From assembly GCA_046331705.1 (NCBI GenBank), contig JAXLQJ010000014.1, positions 62,001-126,000 on the forward strand: a stretch of DNA of 64,000 nucleotides, written 5' to 3'. Position 1 is the first letter of the stretch. Every line of letters begins with the position of its first letter. The DNA is from JADJOY01 sp046331705 [NCBI: bacterium]. GTDB taxonomy: Bacteria > JADJOY01. The notes under the pieces are model-generated. The model worked only from the letters and a program-made list of their open reading frames with translations, was not told the DNA's origin and made no database searches. The position numbers and the translations under genes were made by a program. Positions 27,285 to 35,986 of this stretch are shown piece after piece.

Positions 27285-29471
27285 CTACCGGAGGTCGCGC
27301 CGGCCGGGCTCGGGCGTGAGCGCACCCTGACCTCGGGCAATGCGGAAGCCGAAGTAGGAGAGGCGTGCGTCGGGCGGGTACCAGTACCGGTACGCGGCGC
27401 GCACAAGCCGCGCGCTCGCGTTCCAGCCACCGCCCCGCAACACCCGATACGAACCCTTGCGCGGTCCCTGTGGATCGATTGCTTCCGCAGCCGGATACGT
27501 ACCATCCCAATCCGAGCCCCACTCCCAGACATTCCCGAGCATGTCGTGGAGACCCCAGGCGTTGCGCTCTTTCTGGCCCACTGGATGAACACGCCCGCTG
27601 CTATTCCCCCTATGCCAAGCGATCGCGTCCAACGCGCCGTATCGAGCACCGGTCGAACCGGCGCGGCACGCATACTCCCATTCGGCTTCCGTGGGGAGCC
27701 TAACGCTCTCACCCGTTCGAGCGCTGAGCCACGCGCAGAAGGCCGTTGCGTCGTGCCACGAGACACTCACCACCGGGTGACGTCCGTCAGCGGAGGGTCG
27801 CGCGTTTCGGCGATTCAACGACAGCGCGCTGGCCGAATCCGCGAGGTACACACCATAGAGAGCGCTTGTCACGGGATATCGCGACATCGCAAAGGCGCTG
27901 AGCTGCACACGGTGAATCGGGCGCTCGTTGTCGAACGACTCCGGATCTTGCGAACCCATGAGGAACGAGCCAGCGGGAATCTCCACCCATTCGAGACCCG
28001 CGGCACGAAGTGCATCTTGGAACGGGTCTGCGGCCCGTGGCGCGACCGGCGATACGACTTCGATTCGTGATTCGCGCGGCGCCGCCAGAGCCTTGGCGAG
28101 CGCGTCCGCGAATGCTGCACAGCTGTCGAAGCGATCCTCGCGGGCGTAGGCGACGGCGCCGCGAAGCACCGCGCGTACCCGGTTGGAAACCAGGAGCCCA
28201 TTGATACAATTCCCCCAGTCTCGGAAGTCAGCATGCTTCAGAGCCCGACCCAACAGCGCGAAGATCGTAGTGACTCCCAGCGAGTAGACGTCCGCGCGCC
28301 GATCGACGTGGCTCGCATCTTCCTGTGCTTCGGGGGCGGCGAAGTAGAACGAGCCCATCGCAGCGCGGCTGCGCGTGGCACCGGTCGTATCGAGGGCGTG
28401 CACCAAATCGAAGTCGGTGAGCGCCGCGCGTCCCCCGGCACCCAACACGATGTTCTCGGGTTTGACGTCACGATGAACCAGGCCTTCCTCGTGAGCGTGA
28501 TGGAGCGCTGCGGCAACTTGCCGGCTCACATCGAAGGCCCGCTCGGGAGTGACACCGCCGCCGAGCACCGCACGCCCGAAGTCGCCATCCGCCAGGTACT
28601 CCATGACGTAGAACGCGAACCCAGCATCTTCCGCCTTGGGCAGCACGATCCGCACGACTCCGGGGTGGTCGATCTCCGCCATACGTCGCGCACCGCGAAA
28701 GAAGCGCTCGCGGCGTTCGGCGCTCTCCAGCCATTGCCCGTGCAGCACCTTGATTGCGACGGGTTTGCCATTCGCGTCCCAGTCCATCGCCCGCCACACA
28801 TCGCCGAAGCCGCCGTGGCCGACCTTCTCGCGCAACTCGAATCGACTTCCTATCAGGCAGTCACCGATGCCGAGCGAGGGCCGGTTCTCGCGCCGTTTGC
28901 GTTTCAGCTCCGCAATCTGAAGGTCGATCTTGGTGGTGCGTTGCCCGCGAGTTCTGAGTAAAATGCGCTGCTCGACGAGGTTCGCTAGCGACACGAGCGC
29001 ACGATCCTGCGGTGTCTCTCGTCGCTCATGAATCGGACGTTCTCGCGAGAGAACCGGAAGCAGTCGATCGGCTACCCCACGCGCCCCGCCCATGCTCGGC
29101 CACACGAGTGCATGCTTTGCCCGCAAGCCGTACGGGATCGACGATCCGACGCCCGGCTCGCCATCGAGATAAACCGGCACCACGCGGTGCGCGTCGCCCG
29201 TCTTTCGGGCCAGCGAGAGCGCCGCCGCGATCTCTTCCTGTTGGTAGTACGCGTCGGCGGTTCTGCCGGAGATCAACACCACCGTGATTCGGCTTCGACG
29301 CTGCGCCTCGGCGAGGCGGCGCGGCCACGTGTCGCCTGGATCAAGGCACTTCGAATCCAGGAACACTCGCGCGCGGTCACCGGCAGCGAGAGCCTCGTAG
29401 AGTTCCTCGGCAATGGCTTTGTCCTCGCCGGCATGGGCGAGGAAGAAGTCCCATTCGGGCTCGCGCGACAT
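27285..29471 (-). CDS. TIR-Ser/Thr kinase-FGE-like fusion protein
   Basis: 728 residues with three modules. A TIR domain (1-145): WDFFLAHAGEDK, LDPGDTWPRRL, and Glu79/Glu80 in YYQQEEI at the site of the NADase glutamate. A Hanks-type kinase (about 207-460): glycine loop GHGGFG (218-223), VAIK Lys241, HRDVKPEN (333-340), APE (379-381); the metal motif is DFD (353-355) rather than DFG, and the activation loop has several Ser/Thr. A C-terminal FGE/sulfatase-modifying-factor fold (about 488-715): SFLMGS, MSRYPVTSALYG, VRLPTEAEWEYACRAGS, MLGNVWEWGSDW, RVLRGGGWNASARLVRAAYR, YFGFRIAR. The paired cysteines of true formylglycine-generating enzymes are absent from the RGGGW loop, so this is a binding or degenerate version. 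No membrane span or signal. TIR suggests NAD-cleaving effector, kinase the switch, FGE fold the sensor; that order is inference. Confidence 0.9.
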   Translation of the reverse strand: MSREPEWDFFLAHAGEDKAIAEELYEALAAGDRARVFLDSKCLDPGDTWPRRLAEAQRRSRITVVLISGRTADAYYQQEEIAAALSLARKTGDAHRVVPVYLDGEPGVGSSIPYGLRAKHALVWPSMGGARGVADRLLPVLSRERPIHERRETPQDRALVSLANLVEQRILLRTRGQRTTKIDLQIAELKRKRRENRPSLGIGDCLIGSRFELREKVGHGGFGDVWRAMDWDANGKPVAIKVLHGQWLESAERRERFFRGARRMAEIDHPGVVRIVLPKAEDAGFAFYVMEYLADGDFGRAVLGGGVTPERAFDVSRQVAAALHHAHEEGLVHRDVKPENIVLGAGGRAALTDFDLVHALDTTGATRSRAAMGSFYFAAPEAQEDASHVDRRADVYSLGVTTIFALLGRALKHADFRDWGNCINGLLVSNRVRAVLRGAVAYAREDRFDSCAAFADALAKALAAPRESRIEVVSPVAPRAADPFQDALRAAGLEWVEIPAGSFLMGSQDPESFDNERPIHRVQLSAFAMSRYPVTSALYGVYLADSASALSLNRRNARPSADGRHPVVSVSWHDATAFCAWLSARTGESVRLPTEAEWEYACRAGSTGARYGALDAIAWHRGNSSGRVHPVGQKERNAWGLHDMLGNVWEWGSDWDGTYPAAEAIDPQGPRKGSYRVLRGGGWNASARLVRAAYRYWYPPDARLSYFGFRIARGQGALTPEPGRRDLR

Positions 29472-29581
29472 GCGCCGGATATTACCGGTGCTGTCCGCAG
29501 CGTTCTACGGCAGTGCGTGATTCGCAGACCGGCGCTTCGGTGCGAAGCGCTTTACCCAGAAGCGCCTCCGGCCCGCGCCAC

Positions 29582-31075
29582 TCATGGCATGTGCGAGGTC
29601 CAGTGCGTGAGCCCGCCGCTCTCGAAGCTGTCGCCGAAGACGCCGCACGCAGGCGCCGAGGCTGGATACTCCGCGATGTGGATCTTGCCGTCCTCGCCGA
29701 TCATCCCGGCGATCGCGTAGTCGCCGCAGGTCGCGGCCACCGAGGGCGCTGCCGCCGCCGACGAAAGTGTCGTGGGCCCGTCGCCCAAACCACCTGCGAG
29801 CCTGCTCGCGCCCACGGTCGAGAAGTGACCGCTCGAGAACTTCGATCCTGCGTAGAAACCGCGCGCGTCGCCGCCCATCGCCACCGCGATGGTGTAGCCG
29901 AGTGCGAGCGGCGTCGTACCGAGCGGACCGCCGAACGGTCCCACGGCGAACTGGGTCCGCACGCCGTTTCCGTCCGACTCACCCCACGCGATCGTCACTT
30001 GGCCGCCCCGCAACGAGACCTGCGGGGCGCCGCCCTGCGTGGTGAGCCCGACCGCGGTGCCGAGGTCCAGACCGCCGACCGGCGGCGATGCCACCGTCCC
30101 CTCGGCGCGGCGCAGCCACGAGTCTGCGGTGGTGGGATTGCAGGCGGCGTCTTCGGCCTTGTACTCGTAGGAGGTCGGATCGGCGAAGTAGACGACCGCC
30201 AGTTGCCCGGTGGCTGGGTCTGCCGAAAACGATGGCGCCGAAGCCGTGGGCATGGGCGGGTGACCGGCTGCGCAGTGGATGCTGCCCGATTGCGATCCGC
30301 GCGACGACAGGTCGATCGCAGCACCCCAGCCTCCACCGGGCGCGCGAACGGCGGCGCGCACCACGTTCACGTGGTGGGACGCCGGGCTGTCGTCGAAGGT
30401 GGCGTATTCCTCGACCCACCCGGAGGCGACGTGGCCGGCGTCGTCGATCGCGATCGCCGACTCTCCGAACGCGTCCGTCGGACCGCCCGCGACCTCGAAC
30501 GCATTGGTGGACGGCCACGCGCCCCACTTGCTGCGCACCACCGCGTGCACCTCGTACTGGGTGACGCCGACGTTGACGCCGATCCAGCTCACCACGACGT
30601 CTCCGGCGTTGTTGATCGCGGCGTGGGCGCCGCCCGCGACGTAGCTACCGCTGGTGTTGGTCGCGAGCGTGGCGCTCGCCCCCCAGTTGCCTCCTGCGGG
30701 TCGATAACGAGCGAACACGTAGCCGAAGCCGACCCACGCGACCACCGCATCCCCGGCGTCGTTCATCGCCACCGCGGGAACCGTCGTACAGGTGTCGGTG
30801 CTGAGCAACGTGAACGACCACGTGCCGCTGGCGCGGTCACGTACCGCGGCGCGGACATCGTACGCGCTGGATCGCCACGCCATCACCGCAGAGCGATCGG
30901 CGGACACTCCCACCGAGGGACCGCCGTACGCGCTCGAGCCCCCCGTCGCGCCGGAGAGCGGCGCAGCCGTTCCCCACTCGGCCCGTGCAGGGGTGGCGAG
31001 TGCGAGCATCAAACACGTGACGAGAAATGGCGACGCGTCCGCATGACACGCGCGAGCGCAAGCGATCCGTGACAT
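29582..31075 (-). CDS. secreted protein of repeated beta-propeller-like strands
   Basis: 497 residues from ATG at 31075 with a signal peptide ending LALATPARA. Five or so repeats carry the pattern 'A-[IV]-N-[DN]-A-G-D-[AV]-V-V-[AS]-W' (e.g. AMNDAGDAVVAWVGFGYVFA; AINNAGDVVVSWIGVN; AIDDAGHVASGWVEEY), which suits a beta-propeller. The end (FGDSFESGGLTHWTSHMP) is a common short C-terminal tail of secreted proteins in Proteobacteria. Export to the periplasm or outside is clear; the ligand is unknown. The frame is open to 31477 but that part lacks a start signal. Confidence 0.82.
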   Translation of the reverse strand: MSRIACARACHADASPFLVTCLMLALATPARAEWGTAAPLSGATGGSSAYGGPSVGVSADRSAVMAWRSSAYDVRAAVRDRASGTWSFTLLSTDTCTTVPAVAMNDAGDAVVAWVGFGYVFARYRPAGGNWGASATLATNTSGSYVAGGAHAAINNAGDVVVSWIGVNVGVTQYEVHAVVRSKWGAWPSTNAFEVAGGPTDAFGESAIAIDDAGHVASGWVEEYATFDDSPASHHVNVVRAAVRAPGGGWGAAIDLSSRGSQSGSIHCAAGHPPMPTASAPSFSADPATGQLAVVYFADPTSYEYKAEDAACNPTTADSWLRRAEGTVASPPVGGLDLGTAVGLTTQGGAPQVSLRGGQVTIAWGESDGNGVRTQFAVGPFGGPLGTTPLALGYTIAVAMGGDARGFYAGSKFSSGHFSTVGASRLAGGLGDGPTTLSSAAAAPSVAATCGDYAIAGMIGEDGKIHIAEYPASAPACGVFGDSFESGGLTHWTSHMP

Positions 31076-31448
31076 GGGCGCCGCCTCCCTTCTCACGACG
31101 TCGGCGACTCGATCGTTACAGCCTGATGCCGGTCGTCGCTTCCCCTGCTCCGATGGTCTCTCCCACGTGAGGCGGATGTCGAACGCTGCGGCGCGCGGCG
31201 ATCCAGCCCACTCCGCGACCACGTCTGCGCAGCACATACGGCACATCTCGCCCGGTGGCGGGCGAGATGCCGGCAGCGAACGCCGGGCGAGGTGCCCGCT
31301 GCCTTGCGGCCACGTCGCCACCACCCGAGAAAGCGCAATGACTTCGGGACGGCGTCGCTCAGAGCGAATTGGCAGGCCGGTTGCGAGAGGGAAGGCACGC
31401 AAGGCGTGAGCGAACCGAGCCGGCCCCGACCGGACGAAGGAGCGCGCG
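31076..31448. other. intergenic region, nothing recognised
   Basis: About 370 bases between two divergent genes. No gene-like frame or clear regulatory motif is visible beyond the likely presence of two promoters. Confidence 0.4.
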
Positions 31449-31661
31449 ATGATCCAGAAGGCCACCCTGCTCAGCACCGGAACCGCATCGACGCTGTTGA
31501 CCGTGCTGCCCCTCGTGGGACTTGCGGTGCAGCGGGTGACGCGCGCGCTTCACGAGTTCACTTCTCCCGCTCAGCCCAGCGCGGCCGAGATCAAGGAGAT
31601 GGGAGCTTGGTTCGAGACCGTGTCCCGAGCCGGTTCGCTGCCGTTCTCGCCGATTGCGTGA
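31449..31661 (+). CDS. small single-span hypothetical protein
   Basis: 70 residues from ATG at 31449, preceded by GAAGGAG nine bases upstream, a good ribosome-binding site. One hydrophobic stretch (ASTLLTVLPLVGLAVQ, about 13-28) is followed by a charged, helical tail (SAAEIKEMGAWFETV). It is upstream of the 2-oxo acid dehydrogenase operon on the same strand but 125 bases away. No family recognised. Confidence 0.5.
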   Translation: MIQKATLLSTGTASTLLTVLPLVGLAVQRVTRALHEFTSPAQPSAAEIKEMGAWFETVSRAGSLPFSPIA

Positions 31662-31786
31662 CACCCGCCGCGCGGGCCCGGAGTCAGCTCCCGGCGCCGG
31701 GCCTGCGCGGCGGCTCTTTCGAGTGCAGATCGTCGTAGACTGGCGCGGGTGATCGTGCGATCGAATGGATCGGCGATCCTCGCGCC

Positions 31787-32971
31787 ATGACTTCGTCCCC
31801 CCGCGCCAGCTCGCCCTCGACACCACCGGCGCTCGCGCCGCGGGCGCACCAGCGCGCCGCGCCCGCCGCCGCCCCGCCCTTCTCGATCCTCAACGCCGAC
31901 GGTAGCTGCGAGCGCGAGCACCTCGGGCTCGTTTCCGACGACGACCTGGCACGCGTCCTGGACGCGATGGCCCTCAATCGCGTCCTCGACCGCCGCCTGC
32001 AGATGCTCCAGCGCCAGGGGCGCCTAGGCTTCTACATGACGAGCCGCGGCGAGGAGGCGACCATCGTCGGCGCCGCGTTCTGCCTCGCCCCCACCGATCC
32101 GATCTTCCTGAGCTACCGCGAGCTCGGTTGCCTGCTGTGGCGGCACGTGCCGCTGGCGCTCGTCTTCAATCAGCTCATCGGCAACAGCCGCGACCTGGCG
32201 CTCGGCCGCCAGATGCCCGTCCACTACTGCTTCCGCGACTGGGGCATCCCCTCGGTATCGAGCCCGGTGGGCACGCAGCTACCCCACGCCGCGGGCTTCG
32301 CGTACGCCTCCAAGCTCAAACGCAGCGGCGAGGTGGCGCTGGCGTTCCTCGGCGAGGGCACGGCGTCCCAGGGCGACTTCCACACCGCGCTCAACTTCAG
32401 CGGCGCGTTCTGGGTGCCGGCGATCTTCGTGATCCGGAACAACGGCTACGCCATCTCGACTCCCGAGTCGGTGCAAACCGCCGCCGAGAGCCTCGCCATT
32501 CGCGCCGAGGGCTACGGCCTGCCGGGCCATCAGGTCGACGGCAACGACTTCCTGGCGGTGGTGAACGCGATCGGCGGCGCCGTCGAGCGCGCGCGGGCGG
32601 GCGGCGGGCCGACGCTCGTGGAGGCGCTCACCTACCGTGTGGGCGCGCACTCGACCGCCGACGATCCCAGCGTCTACCGCTCGGATGCGGAGGCCGAGGC
32701 GTGGAACCGACTCGACCCGTTCGAGCGTCTCAAGCGCCACGCGCGCTGGCGCGGCCTGTGGGACGACGCGACCGAGCAAGCGACGACGCAAGCGTGGGAG
32801 AAGCGCGTCGCGGACACCCTCGCCGAATGCGAGCGCCATCCGCCGCCGCCCGTCGAGAGCCTCTTCGAGGACGTCCTGGAAGCGCCGGGCACGCAGCTCG
32901 CCGAGCAACGCGACGAGTACCTGCGCTATTGGCGCACCCGCACCGAGAAGCCGGTGACCGAGGCGGGCTGA
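31787..32971 (+). CDS. 2-oxo acid dehydrogenase E1 component, alpha subunit
   Basis: 394 residues. The thiamine diphosphate-dependent half-enzyme decarboxylates a branched-chain 2-oxo acid (or acetoin/pyruvate) with the beta subunit. After a disordered Pro/Ala-rich lead, YMTSRGEEA and SYRELGCLLWR match E1-alpha of 3-methyl-2-oxobutanoate dehydrogenase; the TPP motif reads GEG (189-191) to NN (218-219), with Glu in place of the usual Asp of GDG. The phosphoserine-loop region is HSTADDPSVYR. First of five genes in a tight plus-strand operon (gap to E1-beta 22 bases). The branched-chain assignment rests on sequence texture. Confidence 0.9.
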   Translation: MTSSPRASSPSTPPALAPRAHQRAAPAAAPPFSILNADGSCEREHLGLVSDDDLARVLDAMALNRVLDRRLQMLQRQGRLGFYMTSRGEEATIVGAAFCLAPTDPIFLSYRELGCLLWRHVPLALVFNQLIGNSRDLALGRQMPVHYCFRDWGIPSVSSPVGTQLPHAAGFAYASKLKRSGEVALAFLGEGTASQGDFHTALNFSGAFWVPAIFVIRNNGYAISTPESVQTAAESLAIRAEGYGLPGHQVDGNDFLAVVNAIGGAVERARAGGGPTLVEALTYRVGAHSTADDPSVYRSDAEAEAWNRLDPFERLKRHARWRGLWDDATEQATTQAWEKRVADTLAECERHPPPPVESLFEDVLEAPGTQLAEQRDEYLRYWRTRTEKPVTEAG

Positions 32972-32993
32972 GGACCGACGCAGCGAGCGCGCG

Positions 32994-33977
32994 ATGCCCG
33001 ACACCCAGCCGATGAACATGATCCAGGCGCTCAACCAGGCGCTGGATCTCTATCTGGAGCGCGACGAGGCCGCCGTGATCTTGGGCGAGGACGTGGGCCT
33101 CTTCGGCGGCGTCTTTCGCGTCACCCAGGGGCTGCAGCAGAAATACGGCTCGGAGCGCGTCTTCGACACGCCGCTCGCCGAGGCCGGCATCGTCGGCATG
33201 GCGATCGGCATGGCGCTCAACGGGCTACACCCGATCGCCGAGGTCCAGTTCGCGGACTTCATCTTCCCCGCGTTCGACCAGATCGTGAACGAGCTGGCCA
33301 AGTACCGCTACCGATCCGGCGGGCAGTACGCGCCGCGAGTGCTCGTCCGCGCGCCGTACGGCGGCGGCATCAAGGGCGGCCACTACCACTCGCAGAGTCC
33401 CGAGGCGTACTTCGCGCACACGCCGGGGCTGCGGGTGGTGATGCCGTCGGGACCGTACGAGGCCAAGGGTCTCCTCCTCGGCGCGCTCGAATGCAACGAC
33501 CCGGTGATCTTCTTCGAGCCGAAACGGATCTACCGCTCGGCGCGCCGCGAGGTCCCCCTCGACTACTACACGCTGCCGCTCGAGCGAGCGCGGGTGGCGC
33601 GGCGCGGCGGCGACGCGACGTTGGTGGCGTGGGGCGCGATGCTCACCACCGCGCTCGAAGCCGCCGCCCTCGCCGAGGGCGAGGGCTACGACGTCGAGGT
33701 GATCGATCTCCAGAGCATCGCGCCCTACGACCTGCGCACGGTGGTGCGTTCGGTCCAGAAGACGGGACGCCTGGTGGTGGTCCACGAGGCGCCGCGGACG
33801 TGTGGGTTCGGCGCCGAGCTGATCGCCGCCGTGCAGGCGGCGGCCTTCGATCGGCTGCAGGCGCCGCTGGCGCGGGTGACCGGTTTCGACACTCCGTTTC
33901 CGTACACGCTCGAGGAGCACTATCTGCCGAGCGCCGACCGCGTCGCGCACGCGGTGATCGACGCGATCGAGTACTGA
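32994..33977 (+). CDS. 2-oxo acid dehydrogenase E1 component, beta subunit
   Basis: 327 residues, the standard size. It forms the alpha2beta2 E1 with the preceding gene. Conserved blocks are LGEDVGLFGGVFRVT, the TPP-activating glutamate region FDTPLAEAGIVGMAIGMAL, and AEVQFADFIFPAFDQI; the transketolase C-terminal domain ends with HEAPRTCGFGAELIA. It begins 22 bases after E1-alpha and ends 3 bases before E2, so co-translation is likely. Confidence 0.93.
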   Translation: MPDTQPMNMIQALNQALDLYLERDEAAVILGEDVGLFGGVFRVTQGLQQKYGSERVFDTPLAEAGIVGMAIGMALNGLHPIAEVQFADFIFPAFDQIVNELAKYRYRSGGQYAPRVLVRAPYGGGIKGGHYHSQSPEAYFAHTPGLRVVMPSGPYEAKGLLLGALECNDPVIFFEPKRIYRSARREVPLDYYTLPLERARVARRGGDATLVAWGAMLTTALEAAALAEGEGYDVEVIDLQSIAPYDLRTVVRSVQKTGRLVVVHEAPRTCGFGAELIAAVQAAAFDRLQAPLARVTGFDTPFPYTLEEHYLPSADRVAHAVIDAIEY

Positions 33978-33980
33978 CGC

Positions 33981-35342
33981 ATGCACCGATTCAAGCTGCC
34001 CGACATCGGCGAAGGCGTGGTCGAGGCGGAGATCGTCGAGTGGAAGGTGCGCGAGGGCGAGGCCGTCGCCGTCGATCAGCCGCTCGTCGAGCTCATGACG
34101 GACAAGGCGTCCTTCGAGATTCCGTCGCCGGTGGCCGGCCGGGTGCAGCGCTGCTGCTTCCGCGAGGGCGACATCGTGAAGGTCGGCGAGGTGCTGGTCG
34201 AGATCGACGACGGCCCCGCGGCGGCGAGCGCCGCGCCACTCGGGTCACGCGCTCCCGAGCCGCGCCCCGCCGAGCCATCGCCGGCGCGGGTCGCGGTGGC
34301 ACCGGCGGCGGCTCCGGCGGCTCCGGTCGTTCCGCCGCCCAGCGCGGCGCCCGCCTCCGCCATGACGGACGAGCACCACCCCCCTGCGATGCCCGCGCGA
34401 CCCACGTCCCGGCAACGCGCCAGTGCCACGTTCGGTGAAGACGGCGTGAACGCGGTGCCGGCGGTCCGCGAGCTGGCGCGGCGGCTCGGCGTGGATCTGC
34501 AACGCGTGGCGGGCTCGGGTCCAGGTGGGCGGATCATGCGACGCGACGTCGAGCAGGCCGCGCGGGACTCGTCCACGGTCACGCCCGCGAGCGTGAGCAC
34601 GCCGACGGATGCGCCGAGCGCGCCGGAGGCCATCGACCCCGACGACTGGAAGCGCGTGCCGCTGCGCGGCGTGCGACGCGCCATCGCCCGCCACATGCTC
34701 GAAGCTCGCCACCGCGCGGCCCATTTCAGCTACGTCGAGGAAGTCGACCTCACCGAGTTGGTCGCGCGACGCGAGCAGCTGGCCGCGAGCGGCGGCGAGC
34801 CGCCCTCGCCGCTCGCGTTCCTGGCGCGAGCGGTGGTGCGGGCGCTGCCCGCGCACCCTGCGCTCAACGCCAGCCTGGACGACGCGCGCGGCGACCTGAT
34901 CGTGAAGTCGCGCATCCACCTGGGGATCGCCGTCGCCACCGACGACGGCTTGATCGTGCCGGTGGTCCACGATGCGGCGGCGCTCGACACCCGCGGGCTG
35001 GCGGCGCGCATCCAGGCGCTTTCCACGCGCGCCCGCGACGGCGCGCTCACGCCGGAGGAAACCCGTGGCGGCACCTTCACGATCACCTCGCTCGGCAAGC
35101 TGGGCGGGATCGTCTCGACGCCGATCGTGAACTACCCGGAGGCCGCGATCCTGGGCGTCAACGCCATCCGCAAGCTGCCGCGCTACGTCGGCGACCGCAT
35201 CGAGCCGCGCCAGCTCGTGAACCTCTCGATGAGCGTCGACCATCGCATCGCCGACGGCTACCACTGCGCGCGCTTCGTGGCGGATCTGCGTGCCATCCTG
35301 GAGTCCGTCGACTTCCCCGACTTCTTCGACGGCGGAGCGTGA
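33981..35342 (+). CDS. 2-oxo acid dehydrogenase E2, dihydrolipoamide acyltransferase
   Basis: 453 residues. One lipoyl domain (1-75) with the lipoyl-lysine in TDKASFEI (Lys42), an Ala/Pro-rich swinging linker, a peripheral subunit-binding domain (about 158-190: AVPAVRELARRLGVDLQRVA ... RIMRRDVEQA) and the catalytic acyltransferase domain with SVDHRIADGYH near the end (His421, Asp425). It starts 3 bases after E1-beta and its stop overlaps the GTG option of the regulator gene. The complex needs an E3 lipoamide dehydrogenase, which is not in the window. Confidence 0.94.
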   Translation: MHRFKLPDIGEGVVEAEIVEWKVREGEAVAVDQPLVELMTDKASFEIPSPVAGRVQRCCFREGDIVKVGEVLVEIDDGPAAASAAPLGSRAPEPRPAEPSPARVAVAPAAAPAAPVVPPPSAAPASAMTDEHHPPAMPARPTSRQRASATFGEDGVNAVPAVRELARRLGVDLQRVAGSGPGGRIMRRDVEQAARDSSTVTPASVSTPTDAPSAPEAIDPDDWKRVPLRGVRRAIARHMLEARHRAAHFSYVEEVDLTELVARREQLAASGGEPPSPLAFLARAVVRALPAHPALNASLDDARGDLIVKSRIHLGIAVATDDGLIVPVVHDAAALDTRGLAARIQALSTRARDGALTPEETRGGTFTITSLGKLGGIVSTPIVNYPEAAILGVNAIRKLPRYVGDRIEPRQLVNLSMSVDHRIADGYHCARFVADLRAILESVDFPDFFDGGA

Positions 35343-35974
35343 CCATGCTGGACGACGAGTTCTTGCAGCTCGCGATGGGCGCGAAGATCCAGCGGCTGCG
35401 CGAAGAGCAGGGCCGCACGCTGCAGGACCTCGCGAACGCGACCGGGCTCTCGGAAAGCCGCCTGCACGCGTACGAGACCAGCATCGCCGAGCCGGCGATC
35501 GGCGAGCTGCTCAAGATCGCGAGCGCCCTCGACGTCTCCATCAGCCGCTTCTTCCAGACCGAGAACGAGGTGGAGCGGCGCGTGGAGGTGGTGCGCGCCA
35601 GCGAGCGCTGGGCCGTGCAGCCGCGCACCGAGGCCGGCGAGAGCCTGAACTACCGCTACCAGGCGCTCTCGCACCGGCTCACCGAGAAGCGGATGGAGCC
35701 GTTCCTGATCGAGGTGCCACCCGGCGCGGGCGGTGCGCTGCCGCAGTCGGCCCACGACGGCGAGGAGTTCCTGTTCGTGCTGGCGGGACGCCTCGAGGTC
35801 GAGGTGGGCGGCGAGGTACACCGGCTCTCGGCAGGCGATTCGATCTACTACGACTCGCGGCTCAAGCACTCGCTTCGCGCCATCGAGGGCGGCTCGGCCC
35901 GCTTGATCGCGTGCGTCGCCCAAGCGCGCCGCGCCACGCCCGACAATCCCCTCGGCCGCGCCTTCCGCGAGTAG
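35339..35974 (+). CDS. XRE-cupin transcriptional regulator inside the dehydrogenase operon
   Basis: GTG at 35339 overlaps the E2 stop; ATG at 35345 is an equally likely start (209 residues). An N-terminal XRE helix-turn-helix (GAKIQRLREEQGRTLQDLAN ... LSESRLHAYE) is joined to a C-terminal cupin barrel (EEFLFVLAGRLEVEVGGEVH, GDSIYYDS-LKHS). Proteins of this layout bind a small effector in the cupin and control nearby catabolic genes. Position within the operon suggests it senses a 2-oxo acid, acyl-CoA or amino-acid signal and regulates the cluster; that is inference. Confidence 0.9.
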   Translation: MTMLDDEFLQLAMGAKIQRLREEQGRTLQDLANATGLSESRLHAYETSIAEPAIGELLKIASALDVSISRFFQTENEVERRVEVVRASERWAVQPRTEAGESLNYRYQALSHRLTEKRMEPFLIEVPPGAGGALPQSAHDGEEFLFVLAGRLEVEVGGEVHRLSAGDSIYYDSRLKHSLRAIEGGSARLIACVAQARRATPDNPLGRAFRE

Positions 35975-35986
35975 CGCGCTACAGCC

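Noticed and set aside
23999-28000. A single defence operon of helicase, EXPERA, chitosanase and TIR fusion
   Set aside because: Gaps of about 140 bases separate the TIR fusion and helicase from the middle genes, and the middle genes have no known defence role; the link is noted only as context.
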